The translations under genes and the position numbers were made by a program. Shown here piece by piece: positions 26,320 through 35,324 of a DNA stretch of 64,000 nt (position 1 is its first letter; each line of letters begins with the position of its first letter). The notes under the pieces were generated by a model. That model did not search any database, was not told the origin of the DNA, and saw only the letters and a program-made list of their open reading frames with translations. The stretch comes from Ralstonia soli. GTDB taxonomy: Bacteria; Pseudomonadota; Gammaproteobacteria; Burkholderiales; Burkholderiaceae. The stretch covers positions 660,060 through 724,059 of the forward strand of contig NZ_JAMXHT010000002.1 in the NCBI RefSeq assembly GCF_023955655.1, read 5' to 3'.

Positions 26320-28041
26320 ATGGAACGCAGCAGCAAACACGTACCCGGCACGAAGCATTGGACCACCACGATGCTGGTGGCAGCAGCATGCACTCTGGCC
26401 GCATGCGGTGGCGGCGGTGGCAGTAGCGGCAGCAGCTCGGGGGCCACGCCGGCCGCCACGCAAGGCACGTCTACCAACATCACCCTGGCATCCGCATGCA
26501 GCGGTGCAAACTGCGGCGCGCTTGGCAACACCTATGCGGGCTCCGGTGTGGGTGTGTGGCAAGCCACCAATTCGGGCGGCACTGCCGGCTCGATTCCCGT
26601 ATCGATCGCGGGGCTCACGGGCCAGAGCGTGACGCTCATCTACACCAACCAGGGCGCAGCGGCGCAGCCGATGCCGTCCATCTCGCTCTCGGGCTTGGGC
26701 GTGCAGAGCACGACCGGCGCGGCAGCCTCGAAACCCGCAGCCGACGTGGCCGGCAATGATGCCAACGCCGCGTTCGACCGCCAGCTCTCCGACTTCAACG
26801 CCCACGCGCTGGACGGCTATGCCAGCGGCGCCCTTCCGGGCACCGGCGCGCTGAAGACGCAGAGCGCGTCCAACGATACGGTGTTGCGCCCGCAGTCGGT
26901 GCCGAATGTCGGCGCGCAGCGCACGTGGAACCACCAGCAGCCGGACGGCACGGCCGTCGTCATTTCGGCCACGCTGCACCAACAAGGCACGGCACCCGAT
27001 GGCCGCATCGTCAACCTCTGGGTGCAGGATTCGGAGTACGGCAGCAGCAAGATCTCCGACGGCATCATCAATACGCTCACGACCAAGTTCGCGTCGGGCA
27101 GCCAGTCGGTCTATGCACTGGCCACCTCGCTGGTCGGCCAGCCGTGGGGCAGCTACTCCAGCTCTGCCAGCCTGATCGACCCGAACCAGGCGCTCGACAT
27201 TGTCGTGCTCAACATCCAGCCCGATGGCCAGCCTTATGGCCGCGTGGGCTACTTCTGGGCGCGCAACAACTTCACCACCAGCGCGCAGCCGCTGTCGAAC
27301 CAGTCGCTGTCGCTGTATGTGGATTCGGAAACCATCTACATGGGCGGCACCGACGGGCTGAACACGGCCATCTCCACGCTGGGCCACGAGTTCACGCACA
27401 TGGCCAACTTCTACCAGCGCGGCGTGCTGCACGGCTCGCAAACCATGTACAGCACGTGGCTGGAGGAAATGACGGCGATGACGATGGAAGACGTGCTCTC
27501 CAGCCAGATCGACTCGAGCTTCAACAACGTGCGCGACAGCCGCTTCCCAGCCTGGCTGCAGAGCGCGTACGACTGCTCGCTGACGGCGTTCGATCCGTCG
27601 CTGTCTTCGTCGTGCCCGGGATATCCGATCTCGGGCAGCCTGGGCGGCTTCCTGCTGCGCCAGTACGGCATTGCGTATTACACCAACCTGCTGCAGAACT
27701 TCTCGTCCACCGACTCGGCCACGCTGCTGAGCAGTGCCATCCAGGCCGGCGGCGGTGCGGGCCTGGGCGATGCGGTGGGCCGCTGGGGTACGGCGGTGGC
27801 GCTGCTGCCGGTGCCGGGCAGCCCGTCGGGCTTTGCGTATCCGGCGCGCTCGGACAGCGGCTTCTCGATCCCCGGGCTGAACGGGCCGGACTACAGCGGC
27901 CAGCGCACCATGCCGACGTCCGTGCCGGCCATGCTGCAGGGCTTTGGCCAGTTCCCGGTGGCACGCGGGCTGAAGGCAGGCACGTATAGCGAGACGATCA
28001 CGGTGCCGGCGTATTCGACGGTGTCGATCGTCATCCACTGA
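26320..28041 (+). CDS. Lipoprotein zinc metalloprotease, M30 (hyicolysin)-like
   Basis: A 573-residue exported protein. The N-terminus carries a lipobox, TLAAC with C29 as the lipidated Cys, followed by a Gly/Ser linker, so it is probably anchored to a membrane. The motif HEFTH (H356, E357, H360) is a zinc-metalloprotease signature, and TWLEEMTAMTMED about 25 residues later supplies a likely third ligand Glu, as in gluzincins of family M30. The N-terminal 200 residues are Ser/Thr/Gly rich. I choose ATG 26320 because GGAG lies 8 nt upstream. It is alone in orientation; its end overlaps the convergent racemase-fold gene by 11 nt. Substrate unknown. Confidence 0.8.
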   Translation: MERSSKHVPGTKHWTTTMLVAAACTLAACGGGGGSSGSSSGATPAATQGTSTNITLASACSGANCGALGNTYAGSGVGVWQATNSGGTAGSIPVSIAGLTGQSVTLIYTNQGAAAQPMPSISLSGLGVQSTTGAAASKPAADVAGNDANAAFDRQLSDFNAHALDGYASGALPGTGALKTQSASNDTVLRPQSVPNVGAQRTWNHQQPDGTAVVISATLHQQGTAPDGRIVNLWVQDSEYGSSKISDGIINTLTTKFASGSQSVYALATSLVGQPWGSYSSSASLIDPNQALDIVVLNIQPDGQPYGRVGYFWARNNFTTSAQPLSNQSLSLYVDSETIYMGGTDGLNTAISTLGHEFTHMANFYQRGVLHGSQTMYSTWLEEMTAMTMEDVLSSQIDSSFNNVRDSRFPAWLQSAYDCSLTAFDPSLSSSCPGYPISGSLGGFLLRQYGIAYYTNLLQNFSSTDSATLLSSAIQAGGGAGLGDAVGRWGTAVALLPVPGSPSGFAYPARSDSGFSIPGLNGPDYSGQRTMPTSVPAMLQGFGQFPVARGLKAGTYSETITVPAYSTVSIVIH

Positions 28042-28720
28042 CGGCATGAGGCTGGGGGGCAGTATTCCCCTCGCCCGCAATCTGCCGGCTCAAGCGCCGC
28101 ACCGCTGCGGAAATCGGCGCGATGATGGGCACATCGAACTGCCGCGCCAGGCTCACGGCGGCCTGCCCCAGTGGGCCGCCACCGATGATCACCGCTTGCG
28201 CGCCATCGTCCAGGCACGCTTGGACCGCATGGCCCAACGCCTGCTCCAGCGCGGCGGAATCGGCGGTCAATGCGCGCGGCTCTCCGGGCGTGAGCCGCAC
28301 TCCGGTATAAAGCGCGCCCAGCCCTAGCTCCTGCGCCTTGGCATCGATGGCTGCAACAAGGTCCGGCGTGACCGTCGCCACGCCAAACCGGCGCCCGCCT
28401 TCCGCCGCTTCAAACATCGAGGCTTCGCAGATGCCGACCACGGGCGTCGGGCCGCTTGCGTCGCGCACCTGCGCAACGCCGGGGTCGCCAAAGGCGCTGA
28501 CGATTACGCCTGCATGCGGCCCGCGCGCGTTGCGCCACGTTGCCTCCACCTCGCCCGCTGCGGCGGCAAGCTCGGCTTCGTTCACGATCATAGACGGCCC
28601 GTTCGCGGCGGTGGCACCCACCACCGTATAGCCGGCTGGCGCATTGTCCTGCGCGATGAGCACCATCATGTCGGTGGTGGCCTGGGACGAGTTCGGGTTG
28701 ATCAGCAGAATGTTGGGCAT
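28031..28720 (-). CDS. Asp/Glu/hydantoin racemase-fold protein lacking both catalytic cysteines
   Basis: A 229-residue protein with the two-domain aspartate/glutamate/hydantoin racemase fold: N-terminus NILLINPNSSQATTDMM, then VSAFGDPGV, PVVGICEASMF and VIIGGGPLGQA. In hydantoin racemases the catalytic cysteines are in the CFGDPG and GCAGM positions. Here those are Ala76 and Gly181, so neither catalytic Cys is present; C98 and C169 remain elsewhere. It is therefore unlikely to be a standard two-base racemase and might be an isomerase, lyase or binding protein of the same fold. It is 26 nt downstream of the MFS gene and probably shares its operon. Start ATG 28720. Confidence 0.82.
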   Translation of the reverse strand: MPNILLINPNSSQATTDMMVLIAQDNAPAGYTVVGATAANGPSMIVNEAELAAAAGEVEATWRNARGPHAGVIVSAFGDPGVAQVRDASGPTPVVGICEASMFEAAEGGRRFGVATVTPDLVAAIDAKAQELGLGALYTGVRLTPGEPRALTADSAALEQALGHAVQACLDDGAQAVIIGGGPLGQAAVSLARQFDVPIIAPISAAVRRLSRQIAGEGNTAPQPHAVSG

Positions 28721-28746
28721 ACGAATGCGATGTCGGGAAAGCAGGG

Positions 28747-30198
28747 TCAAGGCGTGCCGGGCTTGGCATCGGCCGCTACGGGCGGTGCCTCTTCCGAGGG
28801 CAGCGGTACGGCATCGGGCGATTGGCCGTAGGTTTCCGGCACGCTCTGCACGCTCACGATGAACAGCACATACATCGCCGCCACTAGGCCGAACACGCCC
28901 GAGATGCCCCAGTGCTCGAGCAGGCGCCCTGCCACCAGCGGCATGAATGCGCCGCCCACCGTGCCGGTGGCGAGAATGAACGCCGTGCCAAACGCCCGCA
29001 CGCGGGTGGGATACTGCTCCGGCGCAAAGATCCAGATGGTGGTATTGAGCAGCAGCACGAAGAACTGGAAGACCGCGCCCGCAGCCAGGATCGTCACGAT
29101 GCTCTTGGCGGCGAAGCCGATGACCAGCGCCATGACGCATGCGCAGATCGCCCCGGCCGTCAGCACGCGCTTGCGCGGAAAGCTGAAGCCCAGCAGCGAC
29201 GCGGTAATCGCACCGAGCAGGCTGCCGCCCTGCATGATCATGGTGAACATCAGGCTCTTCGACACCGTATAGCCCAGCGTGACGAGGATGGTCGGCATGA
29301 GCGTAAGCACGGAGATCTGCGCGCCGTACGCCATCCAGATCGTGATGCTCAGCGGAATGGTGCGTCGCGCCAGTGCGCCACGGAAGATATCAGTACTGCG
29401 TACCCGCACCTTGGCGGCGATCGTAGCCGCGCGGCCGTCGTCGGCAAGAAACGTATGCGCCGGCACATCCTTGGCCGTGAGCCTGCCGGATGCAAGGCGC
29501 GACAGCACGGCATTGGCCTCTTTGATGCGGCCCTGCGCCACCAGGAAACGCGGCGTCTCGGGAATGAAGCGGCGGTAGAACGCGCCCAGCAACGCGGGCA
29601 CCATCAGCGCAACAAACAGCCAGCGCCACGCGTTATCGCCCGGGAACAGCGTGAAGATCAGCAGCCCGAACGCGGGCGCCAGAAAGTTGCCGAGCCCGCC
29701 CGCTCCCACGTTGACGAGCCCCACCGCCGTGCCGCGAAACTTGGCCGAGCAGAACTCCGCCAGCATGGTGACGGCAATCGCAATCTCCCCGCCCAGCCCC
29801 AGGCCGACCACCGCGCGACCAACGGCCATCATGCCGAGTCCTGATGCGCTGGCGCAGATGCCCGCACCCAGCGTAAATAGCAGCAGATCGACCGAGAGCA
29901 TCACGCGGCGCCCGTAGCGGTCGGCAATGGCTCCCGAACCGATGCGGCCAAGCGCCGCAAACACAAACGTGATGGTGTTGAGCAGGCCAATGTCAGTGGG
30001 CGTCAAACCCCACTGCTCTTTCAGCAGGGGCCCGACAATGCCGACCGCATTCTGCTCGAACGCATCGAACAGGCACCCGATGAGAATCAGCCAGATGATC
30101 GTGTGATGCGCCCGGGTGACGCCGATCTGCTCCAGCGCGCCGTCCAGCTCGGCAACGCGCGGGGAATCGGGTCCGGATGACAGCGTGGGGCCGGCCAT
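28747..30198 (-). CDS. MFS transporter, sugar/aromatic acid porter type
   Basis: A 483-residue inner-membrane protein with twelve predicted transmembrane segments. The loop after helix 2 has GAIADRYGRRVML, the MFS signature, and the second half has SFPRKRVLTAGA. The hydrophilic N-terminal 40 residues and C-terminal 25 are cytoplasmic. It belongs to the metabolite:H+ symporter-like part of MFS; substrate unknown. I start at ATG 30198, preceded by GGAG. Two TGAAA/TTTCA palindromes lie 23 and 75 nt upstream, next to an RpiR gene, so RpiR control is likely. The racemase-fold gene follows in the same operon. Confidence 0.85.
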   Translation of the reverse strand: MAGPTLSSGPDSPRVAELDGALEQIGVTRAHHTIIWLILIGCLFDAFEQNAVGIVGPLLKEQWGLTPTDIGLLNTITFVFAALGRIGSGAIADRYGRRVMLSVDLLLFTLGAGICASASGLGMMAVGRAVVGLGLGGEIAIAVTMLAEFCSAKFRGTAVGLVNVGAGGLGNFLAPAFGLLIFTLFPGDNAWRWLFVALMVPALLGAFYRRFIPETPRFLVAQGRIKEANAVLSRLASGRLTAKDVPAHTFLADDGRAATIAAKVRVRSTDIFRGALARRTIPLSITIWMAYGAQISVLTLMPTILVTLGYTVSKSLMFTMIMQGGSLLGAITASLLGFSFPRKRVLTAGAICACVMALVIGFAAKSIVTILAAGAVFQFFVLLLNTTIWIFAPEQYPTRVRAFGTAFILATGTVGGAFMPLVAGRLLEHWGISGVFGLVAAMYVLFIVSVQSVPETYGQSPDAVPLPSEEAPPVAADAKPGTP

Positions 30199-30220
30199 GT
30201 GCACTCCTGCATCAAAACGG

Positions 30221-30235
30221 TGAAAAACGATTTCA
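30221..30235. promoter_or_regulatory. Operator-like palindrome TGAAA-N5-TTTCA (proximal)
   Basis: TGAAAAACGATTTCA lies 23 nt upstream of the MFS start. Its arms match the distal site at 30273-30288. The shape fits RpiR-family operators, and the rpiR-like gene is adjacent. Confidence 0.6.
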
Positions 30236-30272
30236 ACGATCTGATACCAGGATTTCACTTAGCCGCATCACA

Positions 30273-30288
30273 TGAAATACGTATTTCA
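30273..30288. promoter_or_regulatory. Operator-like perfect palindrome TGAAATACGTATTTCA (distal)
   Basis: A 16-bp perfect palindrome about 52 bp centre-to-centre from the proximal site, i.e. about five helical turns, so both could be bound by one dimer or tetramer on the same face. A lone half-site (GATTTCAC) lies between them near 30251. Confidence 0.65.
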
Positions 30289-30357
30289 CCCTAGACGGCG
30301 GCTTGAATGCGGTCTTTCAGCATCCACATGTGCTTGGAAAGCCTCCGGGTAGAGGCG

Positions 30358-31197
30358 TCAGAGCTCGTCGAGTGCCTCGTGGGCCAGTTCGATGGCCGCA
30401 AGACGCTTGCGCCCCGCCGACCCGCAGGCTTCGATGACCTGTGTGGCGATGACGTTGCACAGCGCCAGCACGCTGGCGTGGTCGTCCAGCTTGCCGGGCC
30501 CACGGCAGTCACATTGCAGTGACCATGTGGCGTCGGCGCAGTCTGGCGAGCTGCGGTCGCTGATGAAGAGCAGCCTGGCGTGCGCGCGGGTGGCACCCTG
30601 AATCACGGCACGCATCTGCGGCGTCTGCCGGCGCGTGCCGAACACGATCACGCAGTCGTTGCGGCCCAGGCTGGCGATGTGTTCGCCAAGCGTTTCGCCC
30701 GCGCCCGGGATGGCCGTCACGTTCGGTACGACCTGGATGAGCTGCCAGCGCAGATAGACGGCAAAGCCATGGCTGGAACGGCTACCGAAAATGAGGACGT
30801 GGTCTGCGCCTGCAATGGCCTTGGCAATCTCGGCCAGTTCGGAACCGTTCAAGCGGCCAAAGGTGGCCGCCAGGTTGGCCTGCGCCTGCTGGAAGTGCGC
30901 GGCGACCGGGTCGACCACGCGTTCATTGCCGGCGGCCTGGAACAGCGGCGAACCGCTCGCACGCTCTTCGCGCACGTGGCGCCGCGCCGCTTCGTAGTTC
31001 GCATAACCGAGCCGGCGAATAAAGCGGCTGACCGTGGCTGGCGACACACCGGCCAAGTTGGCGAGCTCGTTCCCCGTATAGCTGGCGAGTTCGCCCGGAA
31101 ATTCGAGCAGAAAATCGGCGAGCTGACGCTCCGTGGCCGGCAGCGATTCCAACTGGCCGCGAACGCGATGGACGAAGGATTCGGATGAAATCGGCAT
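30358..31197 (-). CDS. RpiR-family transcriptional regulator (HTH + SIS domain)
   Basis: A 279-residue regulator. An N-terminal HTH_6 domain (about 1-78, NLAGVSPATVSRFIRRLGYANYEAARRHV in two parts) precedes a SIS domain (about 125-255, VLIFGSRSSHGFAVYLRWQL), which binds phosphosugars or related metabolites. It lies directly upstream of the MFS/racemase pair on the same strand, with the two TGAAA/TTTCA sites in the gap between them. I start at ATG 31197, giving the typical RpiR N-terminus rather than a longer extension. The ligand is probably related to the MFS cargo. Confidence 0.87.
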   Translation of the reverse strand: MPISSESFVHRVRGQLESLPATERQLADFLLEFPGELASYTGNELANLAGVSPATVSRFIRRLGYANYEAARRHVREERASGSPLFQAAGNERVVDPVAAHFQQAQANLAATFGRLNGSELAEIAKAIAGADHVLIFGSRSSHGFAVYLRWQLIQVVPNVTAIPGAGETLGEHIASLGRNDCVIVFGTRRQTPQMRAVIQGATRAHARLLFISDRSSPDCADATWSLQCDCRGPGKLDDHASVLALCNVIATQVIEACGSAGRKRLAAIELAHEALDEL

Positions 31198-31346
31198 GCC
31201 GCATTCTAGCCAGATGTGAAACCGGTGTTGCACACGGCGTAGCCGCCGCGCCCGTACCCCGCTGCGAAAGCAAAGTGCCATCCCGGTTCCGTGACTCACG
31301 CTGAATCATGCAAAATGCCCGGCATCTGGGACGTGGAGGCTACCCC

Positions 31347-32264
31347 GTGGGGATCAACTTTGACCTGGCGGATCTGCAGGCATTTCGTGCCGTGGTGGAA
31401 TTGGGAAATTTCCGCAAGGCGGCCGAGGCCGTCAGCATTTCCCAGCCCGCATTGAGTCGTCGGATCGACAAACTTGAAAGCGCGCTGGGCGTGGCGCTGT
31501 TCGAGCGCACGACGCGCAGCGTCTCGCTCACCACCGTCGGCCGCGTATTCGCCCGCAGTGCTGAACAACTGCTCGACGATCTCGACGTGGCGCTCTTGGG
31601 TATCCGCGATGTTTCATCGAGCCGCCTCGGCCATGTGACCATCGCTTGCGTGCCCTCGGTGGCCTACTACTTTCTACCCAACCTCATTGCGACCTATCAC
31701 AACCGCTTTCCCCGCATCCGGGTGAAGCTGCTGGATGCCAGCGCGAACGAGGTGCTGGGTGCGGTCATCAGCGGCGAGGCGGACTTTGGCGTGAGCTTCA
31801 TGGGCAGCCAGGAACCCGAGATCGAATTCAAGATGCTGCTGCAGGAACGCTTCGTGGCCGCCTGCCGACGTGATCATCCCCTTGCAGGCAAAAAGCGTGT
31901 GACGTGGAATGAGCTTTACCAGCACGACTATGTGTCGGTGGACAAGACTTCCGGTAACCGGCTGTTGCTCGACCAAGCGCTGTCGACCGTCGCACCGCGT
32001 GCTCCCAGCGTGTGCGAGACGCGGCACGTGACGACCATGCTTGGGCTGGTGGAGGCTGGGCTCGGCGTTGCCGCGGTGCCTTCGATGGCCATGCCTGGTC
32101 GAGACCATCCCATCCTCACGAGCGTGCCGCTCGTCGAGCCAGTGGTGAAACGCCGCGTGGGCATCGTGAGACGGCGCGGGCGCCCGCTCACGCCCGCTGC
32201 AGACGCGTTTCACCAGATGATCCTGGAAGCGAAGCGCGGCGGTGCCACGCGCAGCGACGACTAG
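31347..32264 (+). CDS. LysR-family transcriptional regulator
   Basis: A 305-residue LysR protein with HTH at about 6-63 (FRAVVELGNFRKAAEAVSIS) and a ligand-binding domain at about 92-295. I choose the GTG at 31347 because GGAGG lies 8 nt upstream and the resulting N-terminus (VGINFDLADLQAF) matches LysR proteins; the ATG at 31308 would add 13 atypical residues. It converges with the binding-protein/MFS genes at 32303-34440, with 38 nt between stops, and may regulate them. Related regulators commonly control organic-acid transport. Confidence 0.86.
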   Translation: MGINFDLADLQAFRAVVELGNFRKAAEAVSISQPALSRRIDKLESALGVALFERTTRSVSLTTVGRVFARSAEQLLDDLDVALLGIRDVSSSRLGHVTIACVPSVAYYFLPNLIATYHNRFPRIRVKLLDASANEVLGAVISGEADFGVSFMGSQEPEIEFKMLLQERFVAACRRDHPLAGKKRVTWNELYQHDYVSVDKTSGNRLLLDQALSTVAPRAPSVCETRHVTTMLGLVEAGLGVAAVPSMAMPGRDHPILTSVPLVEPVVKRRVGIVRRRGRPLTPAADAFHQMILEAKRGGATRSDD

Positions 32265-32302
32265 CCTAGACGCGCTGCATGCTTAGGCCATAGGCCCCTG
32301 CC

Positions 32303-33091
32303 TCAATGCCCAGGTACGGAATCGAGCCCGGTCGACTTCACCTCGGCTTGTACCGACGGGGATGCGAGATAGTCGAGCAGCGCCTTGGCTTCCTTCGGAT
32401 GCTGTGCACCGACAGGGATGCCCGCGGCGAAGCGCGTCACCGACTGCAGCGACTCGGGAATCTTCCCGACAAAGACTGCGCCCTGCACAGGCAGCAGCTC
32501 ACTCACCTGCTGGAAGCCGATTTCGTACTCACCGTTTGCCACCACCGACGCGACCGGGATCCGCGGGATCATCTTCGCCTTCGGCTTGACCTGCTCCTCA
32601 ATGCCGAGCTTCTTGAACAGCTCGCGCTCGACATAGACACCGCTTGCGCTATCCGAGTAGGCGATCGACTTCGCATGCAGCAGCACTTGCTTGAGGCCCT
32701 CTGCCGAGCTGATGTCGGGCTTCGCCGCGCCTTCACGCACGACCATGCCGATGCGTGAATCCGCGAGTTCCACCCGCGAATCCGGGATCACCTTGCCCTG
32801 TTTGATGAGATCGTCGAGCGCGTAGCCCACCATGATGACGGCGTCGGCCGGTTCACCGCGCGCGAGCCGGTTCGGAATGGCTTCGGGCGACTTGCCCATC
32901 GAGGGCCCAAGCGCTGTGTCCAGTGTGTTGCCGGTCTGCGATGCAAACTGGGGCCCCAGCAGCTTGTAGGCCGCGGTAAAGCCGCCCGAGCTCATGACAT
33001 GTAGTTCGGCGGCCTGGACGTTGGCCGCCACTGCGAAGGTCGCAACAAGGGCAACCGCGCCCAGTTTCAGAAACCAGTTCTTCAAGGTCAT
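32303..33091 (-). CDS. Molybdate-type periplasmic substrate-binding protein without an ABC partner
   Basis: A 262-residue exported protein with a signal peptide (MTLKNWFLKLGAVALVATFA, cleavage near VQA-A) and a ModA-like fold. It begins ELHVMSSGGFTAAYKLLGPQF and has PSMGKSPEAIPNRLARGEPADAVIM and YSDSASGVYVERELF. Such proteins bind oxyanions such as molybdate, but this subgroup often sits alone with other transporters. No ABC permease or ATPase is near; the upstream gene (53 nt away) is an MFS symporter. The role may be sensory or in periplasmic scavenging. Start ATG 33091 is set by the signal peptide; the ribosome-binding site is weak. Confidence 0.78.
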   Translation of the reverse strand: MTLKNWFLKLGAVALVATFAVAANVQAAELHVMSSGGFTAAYKLLGPQFASQTGNTLDTALGPSMGKSPEAIPNRLARGEPADAVIMVGYALDDLIKQGKVIPDSRVELADSRIGMVVREGAAKPDISSAEGLKQVLLHAKSIAYSDSASGVYVERELFKKLGIEEQVKPKAKMIPRIPVASVVANGEYEIGFQQVSELLPVQGAVFVGKIPESLQSVTRFAAGIPVGAQHPKEAKALLDYLASPSVQAEVKSTGLDSVPGH

Positions 33092-33144
33092 GATTTTGCG
33101 GGGTCGTATGTATCTGTAGTCGAGAGCCGGAAACAAATTGCGCT

Positions 33145-34440
33145 TCAGTGCGCCGGCACCAGCGCTACCGGGCGGCGCCGGTAGAGCGCGAAGGTCGCGG
33201 CAAGTGCGCACAGCGCGGCGAAGCTCATCCAATAGCCAGGTGCGGCCTTGTCGCCGGTCATGTGGATGGCCGCCGTCGATAGTGCCGGAGTAAAGCCGCC
33301 AAAAACCGCCGTCGCCAGGCTATACGCAAGCGAGAAACCTGCAACGCGCACCTGCACCGGCATCACCTCCGTGAGCGCCACAACCATTGCGCCGTTATAC
33401 ACGCCATACAGGAACGAGAGCCACAGCAGGACGGCCAGCATGTTCTGGAACGATGGCGCGTGAGCGAGCAGCGAGAGCGCCGGATAAGCCGTTGCAACGG
33501 TCAGCACGGTCATGCCGACGAGGAGCGGCCGGCGCCCGATCTTGTCGGACAGCGCACCGCCGATCGGCAGCCACACGAAGTTGGACACGCCCACGCACAG
33601 CGTCACGAGCAGGCTGTCGGCGGTGCTCAGGTGCAGGACCGTCTTGCCGAAGGTCGGCGCATAGACCGTGATGAGATAGAAGCTCGTGGTCGTCATTGCC
33701 ACCAGCATCATGCCAGCGACCACCACGCCCCAGTTCTGGGCCAGCGTGGTGAAGACCTCCTTCATGCCCGGGCGATGCCGGCGCGCCTTGAACTCCTGCG
33801 TTTCCTCGAGATTGCGGCGCAGCACGAAGATGAACGGCACGATCATGCAGCCGACGAAGAACGGTACACGCCATCCCCACGCGGCGATGGCCGGTGTGCT
33901 CAGCCACTGGTTGAGCACGAAACCGAGACCGGCCGCCACGACGATCGCGACCTGCTGGCTGGCGGACTGCCAGCTCGTGAAAAAGCCCTTGCGGCCGGGC
34001 GTGGCCATCTCGGCGAGGTACACCGACACACCGCCCAACTCCGCACCCGCCGAGAAACCCTGCAGCAGACGGCCCAGCAGCACCAGCGCGGGTGCCAGCA
34101 GCCCGATCGTGGCGTAGCCCGGGACAAACGCGATCAGGATAGTGCCGCTTGCCATGATGGAGAGCGTGACGATAAGGCCCTTGCGGCGACCAACGTCGTC
34201 AATATAGGCACCCAGCACCACCGCGCCCAAGGGCCGCATCAGAAAGCCCGCGCCAAACACCGCGAACGTCATCATCAACGAAGCGAACTCGCTATCTGCA
34301 GGAAAGAAGACGTTGGCGATCTGCGTGGCGTAGAAGCCAAAGAGGAAGAAATCGAACTGCTCGAGGAAATTTCCGGCTGTGACGCGAAAAACCGCGGCGG
34401 CCTTTGATTGCCCGGTCGAAAGGCTGGACTGGGGGTGCAT
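33145..34440 (-). CDS. MFS transporter, metabolite:H+ symporter (citrate/dicarboxylate) type
   Basis: A 431-residue inner-membrane protein with twelve transmembrane segments of the MHS subgroup: [23 protein letters not shown] in helix 1, [14 protein letters not shown] after helix 2 and [18 protein letters not shown] in the middle. Family members import citrate, tricarballylate, alpha-ketoglutarate or related acids. I start at ATG 34440, preceded by AGGAG at 8 nt. It is upstream of the binding-protein gene on the same strand (53-nt gap), probably one operon. The exact acid is unknown. Confidence 0.86.
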   Translation of the reverse strand: MHPQSSLSTGQSKAAAVFRVTAGNFLEQFDFFLFGFYATQIANVFFPADSEFASLMMTFAVFGAGFLMRPLGAVVLGAYIDDVGRRKGLIVTLSIMASGTILIAFVPGYATIGLLAPALVLLGRLLQGFSAGAELGGVSVYLAEMATPGRKGFFTSWQSASQQVAIVVAAGLGFVLNQWLSTPAIAAWGWRVPFFVGCMIVPFIFVLRRNLEETQEFKARRHRPGMKEVFTTLAQNWGVVVAGMMLVAMTTTSFYLITVYAPTFGKTVLHLSTADSLLVTLCVGVSNFVWLPIGGALSDKIGRRPLLVGMTVLTVATAYPALSLLAHAPSFQNMLAVLLWLSFLYGVYNGAMVVALTEVMPVQVRVAGFSLAYSLATAVFGGFTPALSTAAIHMTGDKAAPGYWMSFAALCALAATFALYRRRPVALVPAH

Positions 34441-34686
34441 CAAGTGTCTCCTGGAATGCCAAAGAAAACGCCGTGGTTCGGTCGCTTGTCGTTTTGGCAA
34501 TGGTCTCCCGGAGACCGGAAAAACGGAAAGTGCAATTTTCTGAAGAATTGATGCGTTTGGTTTATCAATCCGTTTCCACTCGAACCTTCCGATCCGGTCA
34601 TTTGGCCTCACAGGTGAACAGAGCGCCGCATGACGGTGAGCCCGTTTGGGACCGTGGTTTGTCCTAGCGATGTCGTTGGTAGGCCT

Positions 34687-34714
34687 CTTGAAATTTCCAC
34701 TTGCTGCCCTATTT
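34687..34714 (+). promoter_or_regulatory. Sigma-32-like heat-shock promoter of the hsp20 pair
   Basis: CTTGAA (34687-34692), a 14-nt spacer and CCCTATTT (34707-34714) match the sigma-32 consensus CTTGAA-N13/15-CCCCATNT closely. It points at the hsp20 genes with a leader of about 120 nt. The rest of the 34441-34847 gap holds the MFS promoter on the other strand and no gene that I can see. Confidence 0.75.
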
Positions 34715-34847
34715 TAGGTTTCGTCAATGCAGTCGCGGTTCTCGCGCTGCGTGTTTCGATTTGTTTGTCAGTGGGCTTGCCGCGGGCGAATGAACTGGAG
34801 CGCGTAGTTCGGTTCAGTCTCCGTGCGGGCCCCTTCAGGAGCCAGCC

Positions 34848-35291
34848 ATGAGCGATCTGTTTTTTGGCACCGATCTGCTGGGCGAATTCGACCGCCTGCA
34901 CCGGCAGATGGCCAGCCTCTTTGCGGGCGTGCCCGCAAGCCTGCGCGCAACGCGCATCGGCACCTTCCCTCCCGTCAACATCGGCAGCACCGACGATTCC
35001 GTCGAGATCGTCGCATTTGCTCCGGGGCTCGACCCCGCGCAGATCGATGTCTCGATCGACAAAGGGCTGCTGACCATCAGTAGCGAGCGCAAGCGCCCCG
35101 ACTTCGAACTGACCGACGATACACGCGTGTATGCCGACGAGCGGTTCGTGGGCGCATTCCGTCGCGTGATTGAACTGCCACAGGACGTCGACCCCGAGAA
35201 AGTCAGCGCGCGTTATACCAACGGCTGCCTGACCATCAGTGTCGGCAAGTCTGAGGCGTCCAAGCCTCGCCAGATCACTGTGCAAGGGTGA
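34848..35291 (+). CDS. Small heat-shock protein, Hsp20/alpha-crystallin family
   Basis: A 147-residue cytoplasmic holdase. A short N-terminal region (1-40) is followed by the alpha-crystallin domain (about 42-140), with VEIVAFAPGLDPAQIDVSIDKGLLTISSERK in two adjoining strands and FRRVIELPQDVDPEKVSARYTNGCLTI near the end. Length and pattern match bacterial IbpA-like proteins that hold unfolding clients for DnaK/ClpB. AGGAG lies 6 nt before the ATG. A sigma-32-type promoter is upstream and a second hsp20 gene follows after 33 nt. Confidence 0.92.
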   Translation: MSDLFFGTDLLGEFDRLHRQMASLFAGVPASLRATRIGTFPPVNIGSTDDSVEIVAFAPGLDPAQIDVSIDKGLLTISSERKRPDFELTDDTRVYADERFVGAFRRVIELPQDVDPEKVSARYTNGCLTISVGKSEASKPRQITVQG

Positions 35292-35324
35292 GCCCGACCT
35301 TGCCCGCCAACGATGGAGGACATC

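Noticed and set aside
26119..28080. 653-codon minus-strand frame across the metalloprotease gene
   Set aside because: Antisense of the lipoprotein gene; Arg-rich low-information sequence without start signals, while the plus strand has a lipobox and HEFTH.
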